From Trinickia terrae (GTDB lineage Bacteria; Pseudomonadota; Gammaproteobacteria; Burkholderiales; Burkholderiaceae): DNA of 64,000 bases. The notes below the pieces were generated by a model. The model had not been told where the DNA came from. It searched no databases and saw only the letters and a list, made by a program, of their open reading frames with translations. Of this stretch, positions 19,812 through 28,795 are shown in pieces. The stretch spans positions 186,001 to 250,000 of the forward strand of contig NZ_SWJE01000007.1 in NCBI RefSeq assembly GCF_005144415.1. Reading direction: 5' to 3'. A program made the translations under genes and the position numbers. Each line of letters opens with the position of its first letter. Positions within the stretch are counted from its first letter, which is position 1.

Positions 19812-20465
19812 TCAAACCGCCTCTGCCACTAGACGACGTAAGCCATCACGCAACTTGCCAAAGCTAGGGGACTGATTGCGATCAGGATCGAGCAGCGGCC
19901 CGATTTTCTCGGCCCACTCATGTTTGATTTGCCCGGGCAACGGCCAGCCAGCCTTCTTTATAGCGGTGAATCCACCGGGGTAGACCGCATCCGCCAACAG
20001 CTCCCAGGTGTCGCAGGCGCTGTCCTGAACGTACCGATTCAAGACATCGGCCTTGGCGCGTGGATAGGCTGTCTCTAGCGCTTGTCGATCCCCTAGATAC
20101 CAAGCTTCCACCTCCTCAATTGCCAAGCGGAACATCGTGTGAGGCGCTGGATTGCAGTTCGCCGCTAACGCCTTGAGTTCATTCAGGAACTCCGCGCAAT
20201 TGCGCTTATCGGTATCGAGCATAACTACCACTGCGTCAATGCCCGGTGTTTTACCGTAGCCTTGTAACAGTCGTGGCAATTGGTCCAGCAGAATTCGCTT
20301 CGCGGGGTCGGTGCCCGCATTGAGGTGTTTGGGAATCCGACCGATGCCCTTGTAAGCATGAACTCGCCAGGTATGTGGGTTGCCATGCTCACCAAGAATT
20401 CTGGGCAGCAACTCTATCAGCAGCTTCTCTCCGGAGCTGTCTTCCACCAATATCTCGATGTGCAT
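19812..20465 (-). CDS. DUF4276 family protein, TOPRIM-like partner of the upstream ATPase (putative defence effector)
   Basis: 217 residues. It opens MHIEILVEDSSGEKLLIELL; in DUF4276 proteins this position usually reads VEGPTE, the first acidic strand of a TOPRIM-like fold. VVVMLDTDKRNC (residues 80-90) supplies a D-x-D pair, and RLAIEEVEAWYLGDRQAL matches the conserved E-x-x-E-A-W segment of the family. These acidic residues suggest a metal-dependent nuclease, which is inference. The start at 20465 has GAGGTGAG upstream and lies 2 bp after the ATPase stop, so the two form one unit. Odd: Gly of the VEG motif is Asp here. Confidence 0.75.
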   Translation of the reverse strand: MHIEILVEDSSGEKLLIELLPRILGEHGNPHTWRVHAYKGIGRIPKHLNAGTDPAKRILLDQLPRLLQGYGKTPGIDAVVVMLDTDKRNCAEFLNELKALAANCNPAPHTMFRLAIEEVEAWYLGDRQALETAYPRAKADVLNRYVQDSACDTWELLADAVYPGGFTAIKKAGWPLPGQIKHEWAEKIGPLLDPDRNQSPSFGKLRDGLRRLVAEAV

Positions 20466-20467
20466 TC

Positions 20468-21697
20468 TCACCTCGCATCGAGATAGTCGCTGTACCAAAG
20501 CCCGCCGAGCGGTAGCCCCTCATCCACAAGGTTCTTGACGACGTCCAGTTCGGAAACCCGTCGAATGGTTGAGAATCCGTCTTCCCCTTTTTCCAGAATC
20601 CATACCTCTTCCGGTGACAATGCGTCCACGAAGTATGGCTGGTGCGTCGTCACAAAAATCTGAGGGGCATTCCTTTTGCCCGTGGCATGGGTACGGAACT
20701 CTTGCGCCAACGACTCCAGCAGCTTGTGGTAAAGGCCGTTCTCGGGCTCTTCGATACAAATAAAGGGTGGTGGATCTGGATCCTCCAGAAGCAACAAGTA
20801 GGCGAACACCTTCAGTGTGCCATCCGACATCTGCTGGGCAAAAAATGGATCAGCGAATGCACCATCATTGAAGCGCAACAATACACGTTTGTCGGCCGTT
20901 ACCTCTGTGTCGATCTTGGCTATCCCAGGAATCTTGCTGGCAATCCGAGTCAGGATGCTCTGGAAACGGTCCTTGTGCTCGCGCTCCATGAATTGCACAA
21001 CGTTGCCGATGTTGTCACCGTGCACGTTCAAGTGCCGTTGTGGTCCAGCAGTGGGCAGACTGCGCGCAGCGTCTGGATAAAAATACGAGAGATACCAGCC
21101 CTTCAAAAAATCACGGAACCGCTTGATCCGTGGATGTTCCTTGAGCGTGCCTAGCGTGGCGATGCCCAACTGGCGTGGATCAGTTAACTCAACGGACGCT
21201 TGCGTGCGATCCTCCTCACCTTCAATTTCGACCGCTTCTTCTCCAGCCCAGACCAAGCCTTTGCCGCGATCGAGTCGCAGAAACGGATAAGGTCGACCAT
21301 GCTTCTGTCCCTTGCGTCGCTGCTTGAGCACTTCGGACTCGACATAGGGCCGGCCAGACCCATCTAGGTTAATTGACAACTCGTAGGTAATCGGCCGTTC
21401 ATTGGGGGCTTCACGATAGTAAATCTCGAAGCGGATAGGCTCATGGATGCCTGTTGAACGCAGGCGCTCAAAACCGCCTCGCTGTTTCATGTCGCATGCG
21501 GTCTCGACATCTGTTCCGAGGCAATCCGCAACGAAACCAAAAGCATCGAATAGGGAGCTTTTACCTACTCCGTTTTTACCAATCACCACGGTGAACGGCG
21601 TCAATGGGTCGCCTGCAGTCTGGCCGGAAAGCTTGCCTAGCGACACGTCTCGCAAGGCACGAAAATTTTGGACCCGAAAGCCCTCAATAATTGCCAC
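20468..21697 (-). CDS. AAA/ABC-type ATPase of the RecF/OLD-like class (putative defence)
   Basis: 409 residues, cytoplasmic. FRVQNFRALRDVSLGKLSG opens like RecF/SMC-type ATPases; Walker A GKNGVGKSS at 40-48; ABC-like signature QMSDGTLKVFAYLLLLEDP at about 289-307; Walker B FICIEEPENGLY at 312-323; switch histidine in VTTHQPYFVD. No nuclease domain is fused, the TOPRIM-like function being in the next gene. It starts with GTG, with GGAGG 9 bases upstream. Codon use is visibly less GC-biased than in flanking genes, and the pair lies between repeat copies, both signs of acquisition. A repair role is the alternative. Confidence 0.85.
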   Translation of the reverse strand: MAIIEGFRVQNFRALRDVSLGKLSGQTAGDPLTPFTVVIGKNGVGKSSLFDAFGFVADCLGTDVETACDMKQRGGFERLRSTGIHEPIRFEIYYREAPNERPITYELSINLDGSGRPYVESEVLKQRRKGQKHGRPYPFLRLDRGKGLVWAGEEAVEIEGEEDRTQASVELTDPRQLGIATLGTLKEHPRIKRFRDFLKGWYLSYFYPDAARSLPTAGPQRHLNVHGDNIGNVVQFMEREHKDRFQSILTRIASKIPGIAKIDTEVTADKRVLLRFNDGAFADPFFAQQMSDGTLKVFAYLLLLEDPDPPPFICIEEPENGLYHKLLESLAQEFRTHATGKRNAPQIFVTTHQPYFVDALSPEEVWILEKGEDGFSTIRRVSELDVVKNLVDEGLPLGGLWYSDYLDAR

Positions 21698-22133
21698 TTA
21701 TTGCGCCTCCATTCTGGTCAAGGCAGTGTCATACAGGATCAGCGGCTCCTCATGCTCTTCCAAGTTGCCGGTATCCGTTCCTTACATGGGAAATCCTGCA
21801 GCGGTCCACCAGCCGAAAGATCATGTTTGCTGTATGGCAACTCGCTACGCGGCATTGAAAAATCGACTGAAATGTTAACAGCTCCGGCGACCTTTCACGT
21901 CTCCACCGTGCAAATTTTGCACGTGTCCAGAAATTGACCGTTGACGGATACGGTTAAGACGGCTTTTTTCGGTGCGTCCTTGCTGTCATTTTTCTCCCTG
22001 ACCATGACCGAGCGGCTCGTCCGTTCCCTCAAGCGCCTGCGGACTGAGCAAACCCAAGCCTCAGCGCGCATCCCGTCGATGTTTCGTCTCCAACTATGCT
22101 TTGCCCTTTTTCCTGGAGAACAAGACGACCGGC
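21698..22133. other. Non-coding interval between ATPase and membrane-protein gene
   Basis: About 440 bp with no supported gene. The part next to 21698 should hold the ATPase promoter (minus strand). Open frames here (for example 21941-22309) have no ribosome binding site and run into the repeat, so they are not called. Confidence 0.5.
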
Positions 22134-22321
22134 TCACCCCAGCGTCGGCGTCGACCTGCGCTCGCTTTCCATCCGGAAGACGCGAAACACCACGTTCGCC
22201 GAGCGTCCCAGTGGCATCCCCGCGAGCAGGCCCCACGCACCGAACGATAACAGCTCGAACACGCCGCTCGTGGCCCACGGCTGATGCGATTCGATCGCAT
22301 AGTGGATGACGAAATGTGAGC
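22126..22321. repeat. 196-bp direct repeat, copy 2 (3' end of intact gene)
   Basis: The second copy of the repeat at 19573-19768, here forming the 3' end of the complete membrane-protein gene (stop at 22134). Confidence 0.9.
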
Positions 22322-22646
22322 TCGAGGTCACGAGCAGAATCCCGAGCAGGCTTGGGTCGCCGGGCACGCGCACGCGCCGCGTCGCGGTGTCGAATTGCAC
22401 CTCCCAGTGCGCTGCGTGCATCCAGCCCAGCAGCGTACCGGTCGCGCCGGCCAACACGGCAGCCGCGGTGTATTCCGGGGCGCTGTAGGGAAACAGCGTG
22501 TGCAGACTGTTTGCGCCGAACAGGACCAGCAGCAGCGGAAAGACGATCATGCGCTCGGCGCGGACCGTGCGCGGGTAGCAGCGCTGGACGCCGACATAGA
22601 TCACGGCGGCCAGGATGGCGAGCGTGTACGAGGGGATGTGCCGCAT
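22134..22646 (-). CDS. Small integral membrane protein, DUF6622-like
   Basis: 170 residues with about four to five membrane helices: YTLAILAAVIYVGVQRC, MIVFPLLLVLFGANSLHTLF, TAAAVLAGATGTLLGWM, and a C-terminal FELLSFGAWGLLAGMPLG. The helix-RCYPRTVRAERMIVFPLLL-helix layout recalls DUF6622 proteins of Burkholderia, whose function is unknown. The ATG at 22646 is preceded by AGAGGTG. Its last third is duplicated at 19573, across the ATPase/DUF4276 cassette. Confidence 0.75.
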   Translation of the reverse strand: MRHIPSYTLAILAAVIYVGVQRCYPRTVRAERMIVFPLLLVLFGANSLHTLFPYSAPEYTAAAVLAGATGTLLGWMHAAHWEVQFDTATRRVRVPGDPSLLGILLVTSSSHFVIHYAIESHQPWATSGVFELLSFGAWGLLAGMPLGRSANVVFRVFRMESERRSTPTLG

Positions 22647-23041
22647 GGAAGCACCTCTTGCCGGTAAGTTAGTGCCCGCTCCGGATGGCGCGGGACCTTG
22701 CTTGAGCGTGACTGTAGCGGCGCGTGGGGAGGGCGGCGGGTGTTTGCGACGAGGTGCGTCGCGCCTGGATGAATGGTCCGTTTCGCCGACGAAGCGCGAG
22801 GGCGATTGAGCCGAGCGTCCCCGGTTTGTCACTGCCCGCCAGACTCGCCGAAGGGGGGCATCCCTCAAAAGAGGCTTCCTGACGGGCGGGGCGGGAAACC
22901 TGGGGACTCCAGCCATCCCCCCTCCGCGCGGCTGATCGGCCCGGCGTGCACTTCGTCGCGCGGCTTCCCGAAAGCGCCGCGCCGCATTTACAGTGCAGAC
23001 ATCGTCCGATCGGCCGGGGTGTGCCTGGCCCTTTTCAAACC
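22647..23041. other. Divergent intergenic region
   Basis: About 395 bp between the membrane-protein gene (-) and the sensor kinase (+). GC-rich, no gene supported; it should contain both promoters but I cannot point to clear boxes. Confidence 0.5.
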
Positions 23042-24226
23042 ATGCAAAGCAAGTTCGCGTCGACGCCGTTCAGCAAAACCGGGGGCCGGAGCAGGTATAT
23101 GCATCTCGTTTGGCTCGTGGTGTTCAATAGCCTGATCGCCACCGGCTTCTGGACGCGTGCTCCTCACGATCCGATCCTGCCGTATTTCGTCCTCGGCAAT
23201 GGGATCGGATTCAGCGCATATCTGATCGGTGGGCTGGCGAACCGGATCGCCGGGAGACGAATTCCGATCGTGCTGCGGGTGCTGATCGTCGGGCCGCTTG
23301 CCGTCGTGATCGGCGTCGAGCTGGCGGCGAGGACCGTCGGCCATGTACCAAGCCTGCTCCAGCACGCGAGCCTCGCAACCTGGCTCTACTACGCGCCGAC
23401 CTTTCTGGTGGCGGGCGTCGCCATCGTGATGTTTTCTCTTTTCGTCCAGTCCGCGCAGATGCGCGCGGCGCTGGAAACCGAGCGCCGCGAGGCCGCCGAA
23501 CTGCGCCAATCGGAAACGGCCGCGCGGCTCGCGCTCTTGCAGGCGCAAATCGAGCCGCATTTCCTGTTCAACACGCTCGCGAACGTGCAAAGCCTGATCG
23601 AGCGCGACCCGGCGCGCGCGTCGGCGATGCTCGACAGCCTGAACCGCTATCTGCGCGCAAGCCTCGGGCGTACGCGCAAGCCGGTGTCGCTGCTGGGGGA
23701 GGAGCTGGAGCTCGTCGATGCGCTGCTGCATATCGCGTCGATGCGGCTCGGCGACCGGCTGCGCTATAGAATTGCCGTGCCCGGCGCGCTGCGCCAGCTT
23801 GCCTTGCCGCCGTTGCTGCTGCAGCCGCTCGTCGAAAATGCGCTGCTGCACGGCATCGAGCCGGCGATCGACGGTGGCGAGATCCTGGTGAGGGCCAGGC
23901 GCGATGGTGAAATGCTCGAGCTGAGCGTGATCGATACCGGCATGGGGCTGGGCCATGGCAAGGGCCTGCATGGCGGGGTGGGGCTCTCGAACGTGCGTGC
24001 GCGGCTCAATAGTTTGTACGGCGAGGCGGGCAGTTTGACGGTCGTGGGTAATACCGGCGCTCATGGCGGCGCGTTGCTCGATGCGGCGCCCGATGCAGGT
24101 GGGGCGTCGTCGGACGCAGACGCAACGGCCGCCGGTCGCGGCGCCGCATCTGCCGGCACGGGCGGCATGATGGCAACGAACGCCGCGCGGGGCGTCACCG
24201 CGACTTTGCGCATTCCGATCCGCTGA
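23042..24226 (+). CDS. Sensor histidine kinase, LytS/YehU type (His_kinase PF06580)
   Basis: 394 residues. Four membrane helices (for example LVWLVVFNSLIATGFW, VLIVGPLAVVIGVELA, FLVAGVAIVMFSLFV) precede a short coiled segment and the kinase core: IEPHFLFNTLANVQSLI with the phosphorylated His173, LLLQPLVENALLHGIEP (N box), and IDTGMGLGHGKGLHGGVGLSN (G boxes). No separate sensor domain, so the signal is likely membrane-borne. The C-terminus carries a long Ala/Gly/Asp-rich insert before the last strand. The start could instead be ATG 23099, which has GGAGCAGG upstream. Partner: the LytTR regulator 15 bp downstream. Confidence 0.9.
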   Translation: MQSKFASTPFSKTGGRSRYMHLVWLVVFNSLIATGFWTRAPHDPILPYFVLGNGIGFSAYLIGGLANRIAGRRIPIVLRVLIVGPLAVVIGVELAARTVGHVPSLLQHASLATWLYYAPTFLVAGVAIVMFSLFVQSAQMRAALETERREAAELRQSETAARLALLQAQIEPHFLFNTLANVQSLIERDPARASAMLDSLNRYLRASLGRTRKPVSLLGEELELVDALLHIASMRLGDRLRYRIAVPGALRQLALPPLLLQPLVENALLHGIEPAIDGGEILVRARRDGEMLELSVIDTGMGLGHGKGLHGGVGLSNVRARLNSLYGEAGSLTVVGNTGAHGGALLDAAPDAGGASSDADATAAGRGAASAGTGGMMATNAARGVTATLRIPIR

Positions 24227-24241
24227 CTTCGATCCGCCGAC

Positions 24242-24970
24242 ATGCCTACCGCCCTGATCGCCGACGACGAACCAAACCTTGCCGCCGAGCTTGCCTCGCG
24301 GCTCGCGAAGTTCTGGCCCGAGCTGGAAATCGTCGCGATGCCGCGCAACGGCGTCGAAGCGCTCGCGGAATTGAATGCGAAGCAGCCCGATTTCGCTTTT
24401 CTCGACATTCGCATGCCCGGTGTCGACGGCCTCGAAATCGCGCGGCTGGCGCCTTCGGTGCGCGTGGTGTTCGTGACGGCGTACGACGAATACGCGGTGC
24501 AAGCCTTCGAAACCTCGGCGGTCGATTACCTGCTCAAGCCGCTGAACGACGAGCGGCTGTTGCGCTGTATCGCCAGGCTGCAACGTGGGGGGGCGGTTGC
24601 GCAGCCCATATCGACTGCGGATGCCGCGGCGGGGAAGGACACCGCACCGATCCAATGGCTGACGGTCGGCCTGAAAGACACGACGCATCTGGTTTCGATC
24701 GACGACGTGCTGTACTTCCAGGCGACGGACAAATACACCGAAGTGGTCACGGCGGAGCGCCGGCACATCATCCGCACGCCGTTGAAAGAGCTGATGCAGC
24801 GGCTGGATGCCGCGAAGTTTGCGCAGGTGCATCGCAGCGTCATCGTGTCGTACGCGGCGATCGATCGTGTCGAGCGCGATCTGCTGGGGCGGCTGCGTAT
24901 CCATCTACGCAATCACACGGACGTGCTGCCGGTGAGCCGCGCGTATGTCGGCTTGTTCAAGCAGATGTAG
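24242..24970 (+). CDS. LytTR-family response regulator
   Basis: 242 residues. Receiver domain with acidic pocket Asp8/Asp9, phospho-acceptor Asp55 (FAFLDIRMPGVDG), Thr79 and Lys99 (VDYLLKP). A linker leads to a LytTR DNA-binding domain from about 137 (VGLKDTTHLVSIDDVLYFQA, DKYTEVVTAERRHIIRTPLK, FAQVHRSVIVSYAAIDRVER, VSRAYVGLFKQM). It forms a two-component pair with the kinase just upstream. The targets are unknown; LytTR sites are direct repeats, and I found no clear pair in the flanks. Confidence 0.93.
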   Translation: MPTALIADDEPNLAAELASRLAKFWPELEIVAMPRNGVEALAELNAKQPDFAFLDIRMPGVDGLEIARLAPSVRVVFVTAYDEYAVQAFETSAVDYLLKPLNDERLLRCIARLQRGGAVAQPISTADAAAGKDTAPIQWLTVGLKDTTHLVSIDDVLYFQATDKYTEVVTAERRHIIRTPLKELMQRLDAAKFAQVHRSVIVSYAAIDRVERDLLGRLRIHLRNHTDVLPVSRAYVGLFKQM

Positions 24971-25086
24971 CGGACGGAGAAGCGCGGTCAAGCCGTGCTG
25001 CGCGGCGGTGGGCGTATGCACACTTTATGCGCACAAAGACGGTGCGGTCCGGCCGGCGGCGCGCGCCGGGGTCGCCCGCCCGCGCT

Positions 25087-26724
25087 TCACATCGACCGCA
25101 GCGCAAACCGTTTCAGCTTTCCCGTCTCCGTACGCGGCAGCGCGTCGAGAAAGTGAATCACGCGCGGATACTTGTACGGCGCGACCGTCTGCTTCACGAA
25201 CGCTTGCAGCTCGGCCACGAGCGCATCGTCGGCCGTATAGCCCGGCTTGACCACGACAAACGCCTTCACGATCTGCCCGCGCTCCTCATCCGGCGCGCCG
25301 ATCACGCCGCATTCCGCCACTGCTTCGTGCTTCATCAGCACGCTTTCGACTTCCGGCCCGGAGATGTTGTAGCCCGCCGAGACGATCATGTCGTCGGCGC
25401 GCGCCTGATAGAAGACGTAGCCGTCTTCGTCGAGATAGACCGCATCGCCGGGCAGGTTCCAGCCGTCGCGCACGAACTTCAGCTGGCGCTCGTCGGCGAG
25501 ATAGCGGCAGCCGGTCGGGCCGCGCACCGCGAGCTTGCCGACCGTGCCCGGCGGCACCGGCTGCATCGCGTCGTCGACAGCCTGGATCGTGTAGCCGGGC
25601 ACAGCGCGGCCGATCGCGCCGCGGCGCACGTCCGCGCCTGCCGACGAGATGAAGATGTGGATCATCTCGGTGCCGCCAATGCCGTCGATCATGTCGATGC
25701 CCGTCGCGTCGCGCCATAGCTGGCGTGTCGAGTCGGGTAGCGCCTCGCCGGCCGACACCGTCTTCGCGAGACTCGAGATATCGAAGCGCCCGGCGAGCGG
25801 CGCCATCTGCCGGTAGAACGTCGGCGCAGTGAACATGATCGTCGCGCGAAAGCGCTCGACGAGCTGCAGCAGCGTTTCCGGCGTGAGCTTTTCGATCAGC
25901 ACGGTCGCCGCGCCCACGCGCAGCGGAAAGCAGAGCAGGCCGCCCAGCCCGAACGTGAAGGCGAGCGGCGGCGTGCCGCAGAACACGTCGTCGGGGCCAG
26001 GCTTCAGCACGTGGCGCGGGAACAGGTCGCACATCGCGAGCACGTCGCGATGAAAGTGCATGCAGCCCTTCGGCGCGCCCGTCGTGCCGCTCGTGAAGGC
26101 GATCAGGCAGACATCGTCGGCGGCGGTATCGCAGGCCTGGAAAACGTCGGATTTGGCGGCGGCGAGCGTATCGAGCGAATCGGGCGTGTCGCAGTGGAAT
26201 TGGCGGATTTGCGCGAGATCGGCGCAGAAGAATTCGTTGCCGGATTCCTGGCATTTCGCCAATTCGTCGATCAGGCGCGCGTCGCAGAGGGCGGCGCTGA
26301 TCCGGGCCTTGTCGACGATCTGCTTGAGCTCCTTCGCACGCAATAGCGGCATCGTCGGCACTACGACGAGACCCGCCTTCAGGCTTGCGAGAAACGCCAC
26401 TGCCATCTGCAGGGTGTTCGGGCCGCGCAGCAGCACGCGGTTGCCGGGCTGCAGGCCCATCTCGTCGACGAGCACGTGAGCGGTGCGGTTGACGAGCGCG
26501 AGCAGCTCACCGTAGGTCGTGGCATGCGGTTCGCCGTCGACATCCGACCAGATGGCGACGCGCTCGCCGTGGCCTGCTTCGATCGCGCGGTCGAGCAGCT
26601 CGGTTGCGCAATTTATGCGGGATGGGTAAGCGACGTCGGGGTTGTCGAGCAGCAGCACCGGCCATTGGTCCTGCGACGGCAGGTGGTCGCGGGCAAACGT
26701 ATCGGCATGGGCAGACGGTTCCAT
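25087..26724 (-). CDS. 2-aminobenzoate-CoA ligase / benzoate-CoA ligase family
   Basis: 545 residues of the acyl-activating (AMP-forming) family. It makes the CoA thioester of an aromatic acid using ATP. The ATP-binding motif reads CLIAFTSGTTGAPKGCMHFH, later motifs include DGIGGTEMIHIFISS and ADDMIVSAGYNISGPEVES, and the C-terminal catalytic lysine lies in LPRTETGKLKRFALRSM. It is the last gene of an eight-gene operon with a two-domain aryl-CoA monooxygenase/reductase, which fits 2-aminobenzoate (anthranilate) as substrate as in Azoarcus evansii. Salicylate or benzoate are alternatives. Confidence 0.88.
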   Translation of the reverse strand: MEPSAHADTFARDHLPSQDQWPVLLLDNPDVAYPSRINCATELLDRAIEAGHGERVAIWSDVDGEPHATTYGELLALVNRTAHVLVDEMGLQPGNRVLLRGPNTLQMAVAFLASLKAGLVVVPTMPLLRAKELKQIVDKARISAALCDARLIDELAKCQESGNEFFCADLAQIRQFHCDTPDSLDTLAAAKSDVFQACDTAADDVCLIAFTSGTTGAPKGCMHFHRDVLAMCDLFPRHVLKPGPDDVFCGTPPLAFTFGLGGLLCFPLRVGAATVLIEKLTPETLLQLVERFRATIMFTAPTFYRQMAPLAGRFDISSLAKTVSAGEALPDSTRQLWRDATGIDMIDGIGGTEMIHIFISSAGADVRRGAIGRAVPGYTIQAVDDAMQPVPPGTVGKLAVRGPTGCRYLADERQLKFVRDGWNLPGDAVYLDEDGYVFYQARADDMIVSAGYNISGPEVESVLMKHEAVAECGVIGAPDEERGQIVKAFVVVKPGYTADDALVAELQAFVKQTVAPYKYPRVIHFLDALPRTETGKLKRFALRSM

Positions 26725-26740
26725 GGCTCTAGCCTCCGCA

Positions 26741-27136
26741 TTAGTCCGGGATCACCGCGGTCGCTTCGATTTCGACTTTCGCGCGGTCCTCGATCAGCGC
26801 CACGACCTGTACCGCGCTCATCGCGATGTCGTAGTCGCCGATCAGCTCGCGAAACGCGCGGCCGATGTCCTTGAGCGCCGCGAGGTATTCGCGCTTGTCG
26901 GTCACGTACCAGGTCATGCGGACGATGTGCTCGGGGCGGCCACCTGCGGCGGCGAGCACGGCGACGATGTTCTTCAACGCCTGCTGCGCCTGCGCGGCGA
27001 ACTCGTCCGACTGGAACTGCTCGGTTTCGTCCCAGCCGATCTGTCCCGCGATGAACACCTGCGTGCCGCGCGCGGCGACGCCGTTGGCATAGCCGCGCGG
27101 CTTGATCCAGCCTTGCGGCAAGAGCGCTTTTTTCAT
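26741..27136 (-). CDS. RidA/YjgF/YER057c/UK114-family protein
   Basis: 131 residues: [60 protein letters not shown], and KVEIEATAVIPD, a complete Rid fold. Rid proteins hydrolyse reactive imines or enamines. In this operon the ring-reduced amino-CoA product of the monooxygenase would carry an enamine, so a dedicated deaminase is a reasonable role (inference). The start overlaps the thioesterase stop by 4 bp; 16 bp separate it from the CoA ligase. Confidence 0.88.
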   Translation of the reverse strand: MKKALLPQGWIKPRGYANGVAARGTQVFIAGQIGWDETEQFQSDEFAAQAQQALKNIVAVLAAAGGRPEHIVRMTWYVTDKREYLAALKDIGRAFRELIGDYDIAMSAVQVVALIEDRAKVEIEATAVIPD

Positions 27137-27591
27137 GAGGATTTTTCCTCCGAGAGAATCGAGGGGGCCACGAAATGCGTGAGCGCTTCGCGGATATCGA
27201 CGGGGATGTCGATCGACGCGCCGGTTTCGAGCGACGTCGTCACGAGCACTTGCGTTGCATGAAAGCGGATTTCGTCGCCGTGGCTGCCGACGATGTCGAG
27301 ACCGATCGAGCGTCGTCCGAGCGTCGTCACGGTCAGTGCGAGCGTGATCGTCTCGCCCATCCGGCTCGGCCGCGAGAACTCGCATTCGAGCTTGACGATC
27401 GGCAGGCCGACGCGGCGTACGCCGATCATGTGCGCGTAGTCGATGCCGAGCCTTTCGGTGAACCAGTCTTCGACCAGGCAGTTGGTCAGCACGAGGTATT
27501 GCGGAAAGAACACGATGCCCGCCGGATCGCAATGCGCGAAGCGGATGCGGACCGGCCACTCGAAGGTGGCTTCGCGCGCGGCGCCGTTCAT
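27133..27591 (-). CDS. Acyl-CoA thioesterase, 4-hydroxybenzoyl-CoA thioesterase family
   Basis: 152 residues, a hot-dog-fold thioesterase. [20 protein letters not shown] matches the 4HBT active-site motif, with Asp22 as the catalytic residue; [20 protein letters not shown] and [16 protein letters not shown] follow. In aryl-CoA operons such enzymes release CoA from dead-end thioesters or the final product. It is coupled by ATGA overlaps to the acyl-CoA dehydrogenase before it and the Rid gene after it. Confidence 0.9.
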   Translation of the reverse strand: MNGAAREATFEWPVRIRFAHCDPAGIVFFPQYLVLTNCLVEDWFTERLGIDYAHMIGVRRVGLPIVKLECEFSRPSRMGETITLALTVTTLGRRSIGLDIVGSHGDEIRFHATQVLVTTSLETGASIDIPVDIREALTHFVAPSILSEEKSS

Positions 27592-28793
27592 TGCGCGGTC
27601 TCCTGAGCGGAGGCCCGATAGGCCTTGAGCAGATCGCGGCCGACGATCAACTGCTGCACCTCGGTCGCGCCTTCGTAGATACGCAGCGCGCGGATCTCGC
27701 GATAGAGCTGCTCGACCGCCACGCCGCTTTGCACGCCTTTGCCGCCCCAGATCTGCACAGCTGCGTCGATCACCTGCTGCGCGCCTTCGCTCGCGTGCCA
27801 CTTCGCCATCGCGGCCTCGCGCGTCACGTTCTTGCCCTGGTCGCGCAGCCAGGCGGCGCGGTAGACGAGCAGCGCGGCGCTGTCGATCGTGAGCGCCATT
27901 TGCGCGAGCCTGGCCTGGGTCAGTTGAAAATCGCCGAGCGTCTGGCCGAACATGCGGCGCGTCGAAGCGCGCGCGAGCGCTTCGTGCATCGCGCGCCGCG
28001 CGAAGCCGAGCGACGCTGCCGCCACCGACGTGCGGAAGATGTCGAGCGTGCGCATCGCGATCTTGAAGCCTTCGGCGGGCGCGCCGAGCATCTGGCTCTT
28101 CGGCGCGCGCGCGCCCGCGAACTTCAGGCGCGCGAGCGGATGTGGCGCGATCACGTCGATGCGCTCGGTGATCGTGAGGCCGGGCGTGTCGGCATCGACG
28201 ACGAATGCCGTGATGCCGCGCGCGCCGGGCGCTTCGCCGGTGCGCGCGAAGACGACGTAGAAATCGGCGATGCCGCCGTTCGAGATCCAGGTCTTTTCGC
28301 CGTCGAGGATGTAGTGGTCGCCATCTTCGCGTGCGGCGAGCGCCATCGCGGCGACGTCGGAGCCCGCTTCGGGTTCGGAGAGCGCGAAGGCGGCAAGCGC
28401 GGTGCCGTTCGCGACGCGCGGCAGATAGCGGCGCTTTTGCTCGTCGGTGCCCGCGAGCGAGATCGCGCCGGAGCCGAGCCCTTGCATCGCGAGCGCGAAG
28501 TCGGCGAGGCCCGAGTGCTTCGCGAGCGTTTCGCGCAAGAGGCAGACGGCGCGCGTATCGATCGTGTCGCCATGCCCGCCGTAGGCCGTGCCGCCGACGC
28601 CGTAGCGCAGCCATCCGGCCGCGCCGAGCTCGCGTACGAGGCGGCGGCAGGTGTCGTCGACGGAAGCTGCATCGTGCGATACGTGCGCGAGATGCTGCGC
28701 GGCCCAGGCGTCGAGATCCGCGGCCAGCGCGCGGTGGTGGTCCTCGAAGAACGGCCAGTCGAGCGCGTTCGAAGCATGGTCGTAGACGCCCAC
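27588..28793 (-). CDS. Acyl-CoA dehydrogenase
   Basis: 401 residues, FAD-dependent oxidation of an acyl-Co[21 protein letters not shown] binds flavin and substrate, [20 protein letters not shown] and [20 protein letters not shown] are family motifs, and [20 protein letters not shown] holds the usual catalytic glutamate region. The GTG at 28793 is chosen: AAGGAG lies 7 bases upstream and the enoyl-CoA hydratase stops 2 bp before it. It would act in the beta-oxidation-like stage after ring reduction. Confidence 0.9.
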   Translation of the reverse strand: MGVYDHASNALDWPFFEDHHRALAADLDAWAAQHLAHVSHDAASVDDTCRRLVRELGAAGWLRYGVGGTAYGGHGDTIDTRAVCLLRETLAKHSGLADFALAMQGLGSGAISLAGTDEQKRRYLPRVANGTALAAFALSEPEAGSDVAAMALAAREDGDHYILDGEKTWISNGGIADFYVVFARTGEAPGARGITAFVVDADTPGLTITERIDVIAPHPLARLKFAGARAPKSQMLGAPAEGFKIAMRTLDIFRTSVAAASLGFARRAMHEALARASTRRMFGQTLGDFQLTQARLAQMALTIDSAALLVYRAAWLRDQGKNVTREAAMAKWHASEGAQQVIDAAVQIWGGKGVQSGVAVEQLYREIRALRIYEGATEVQQLIVGRDLLKAYRASAQETAQ

Positions 28794-28795
28794 GG

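Noticed and set aside
21941-22309. Plus-strand frame between the ATPase and the membrane-protein gene
   Set aside because: It runs antisense into the 196-bp repeat, which codes on the other strand, and has no ribosome binding site.
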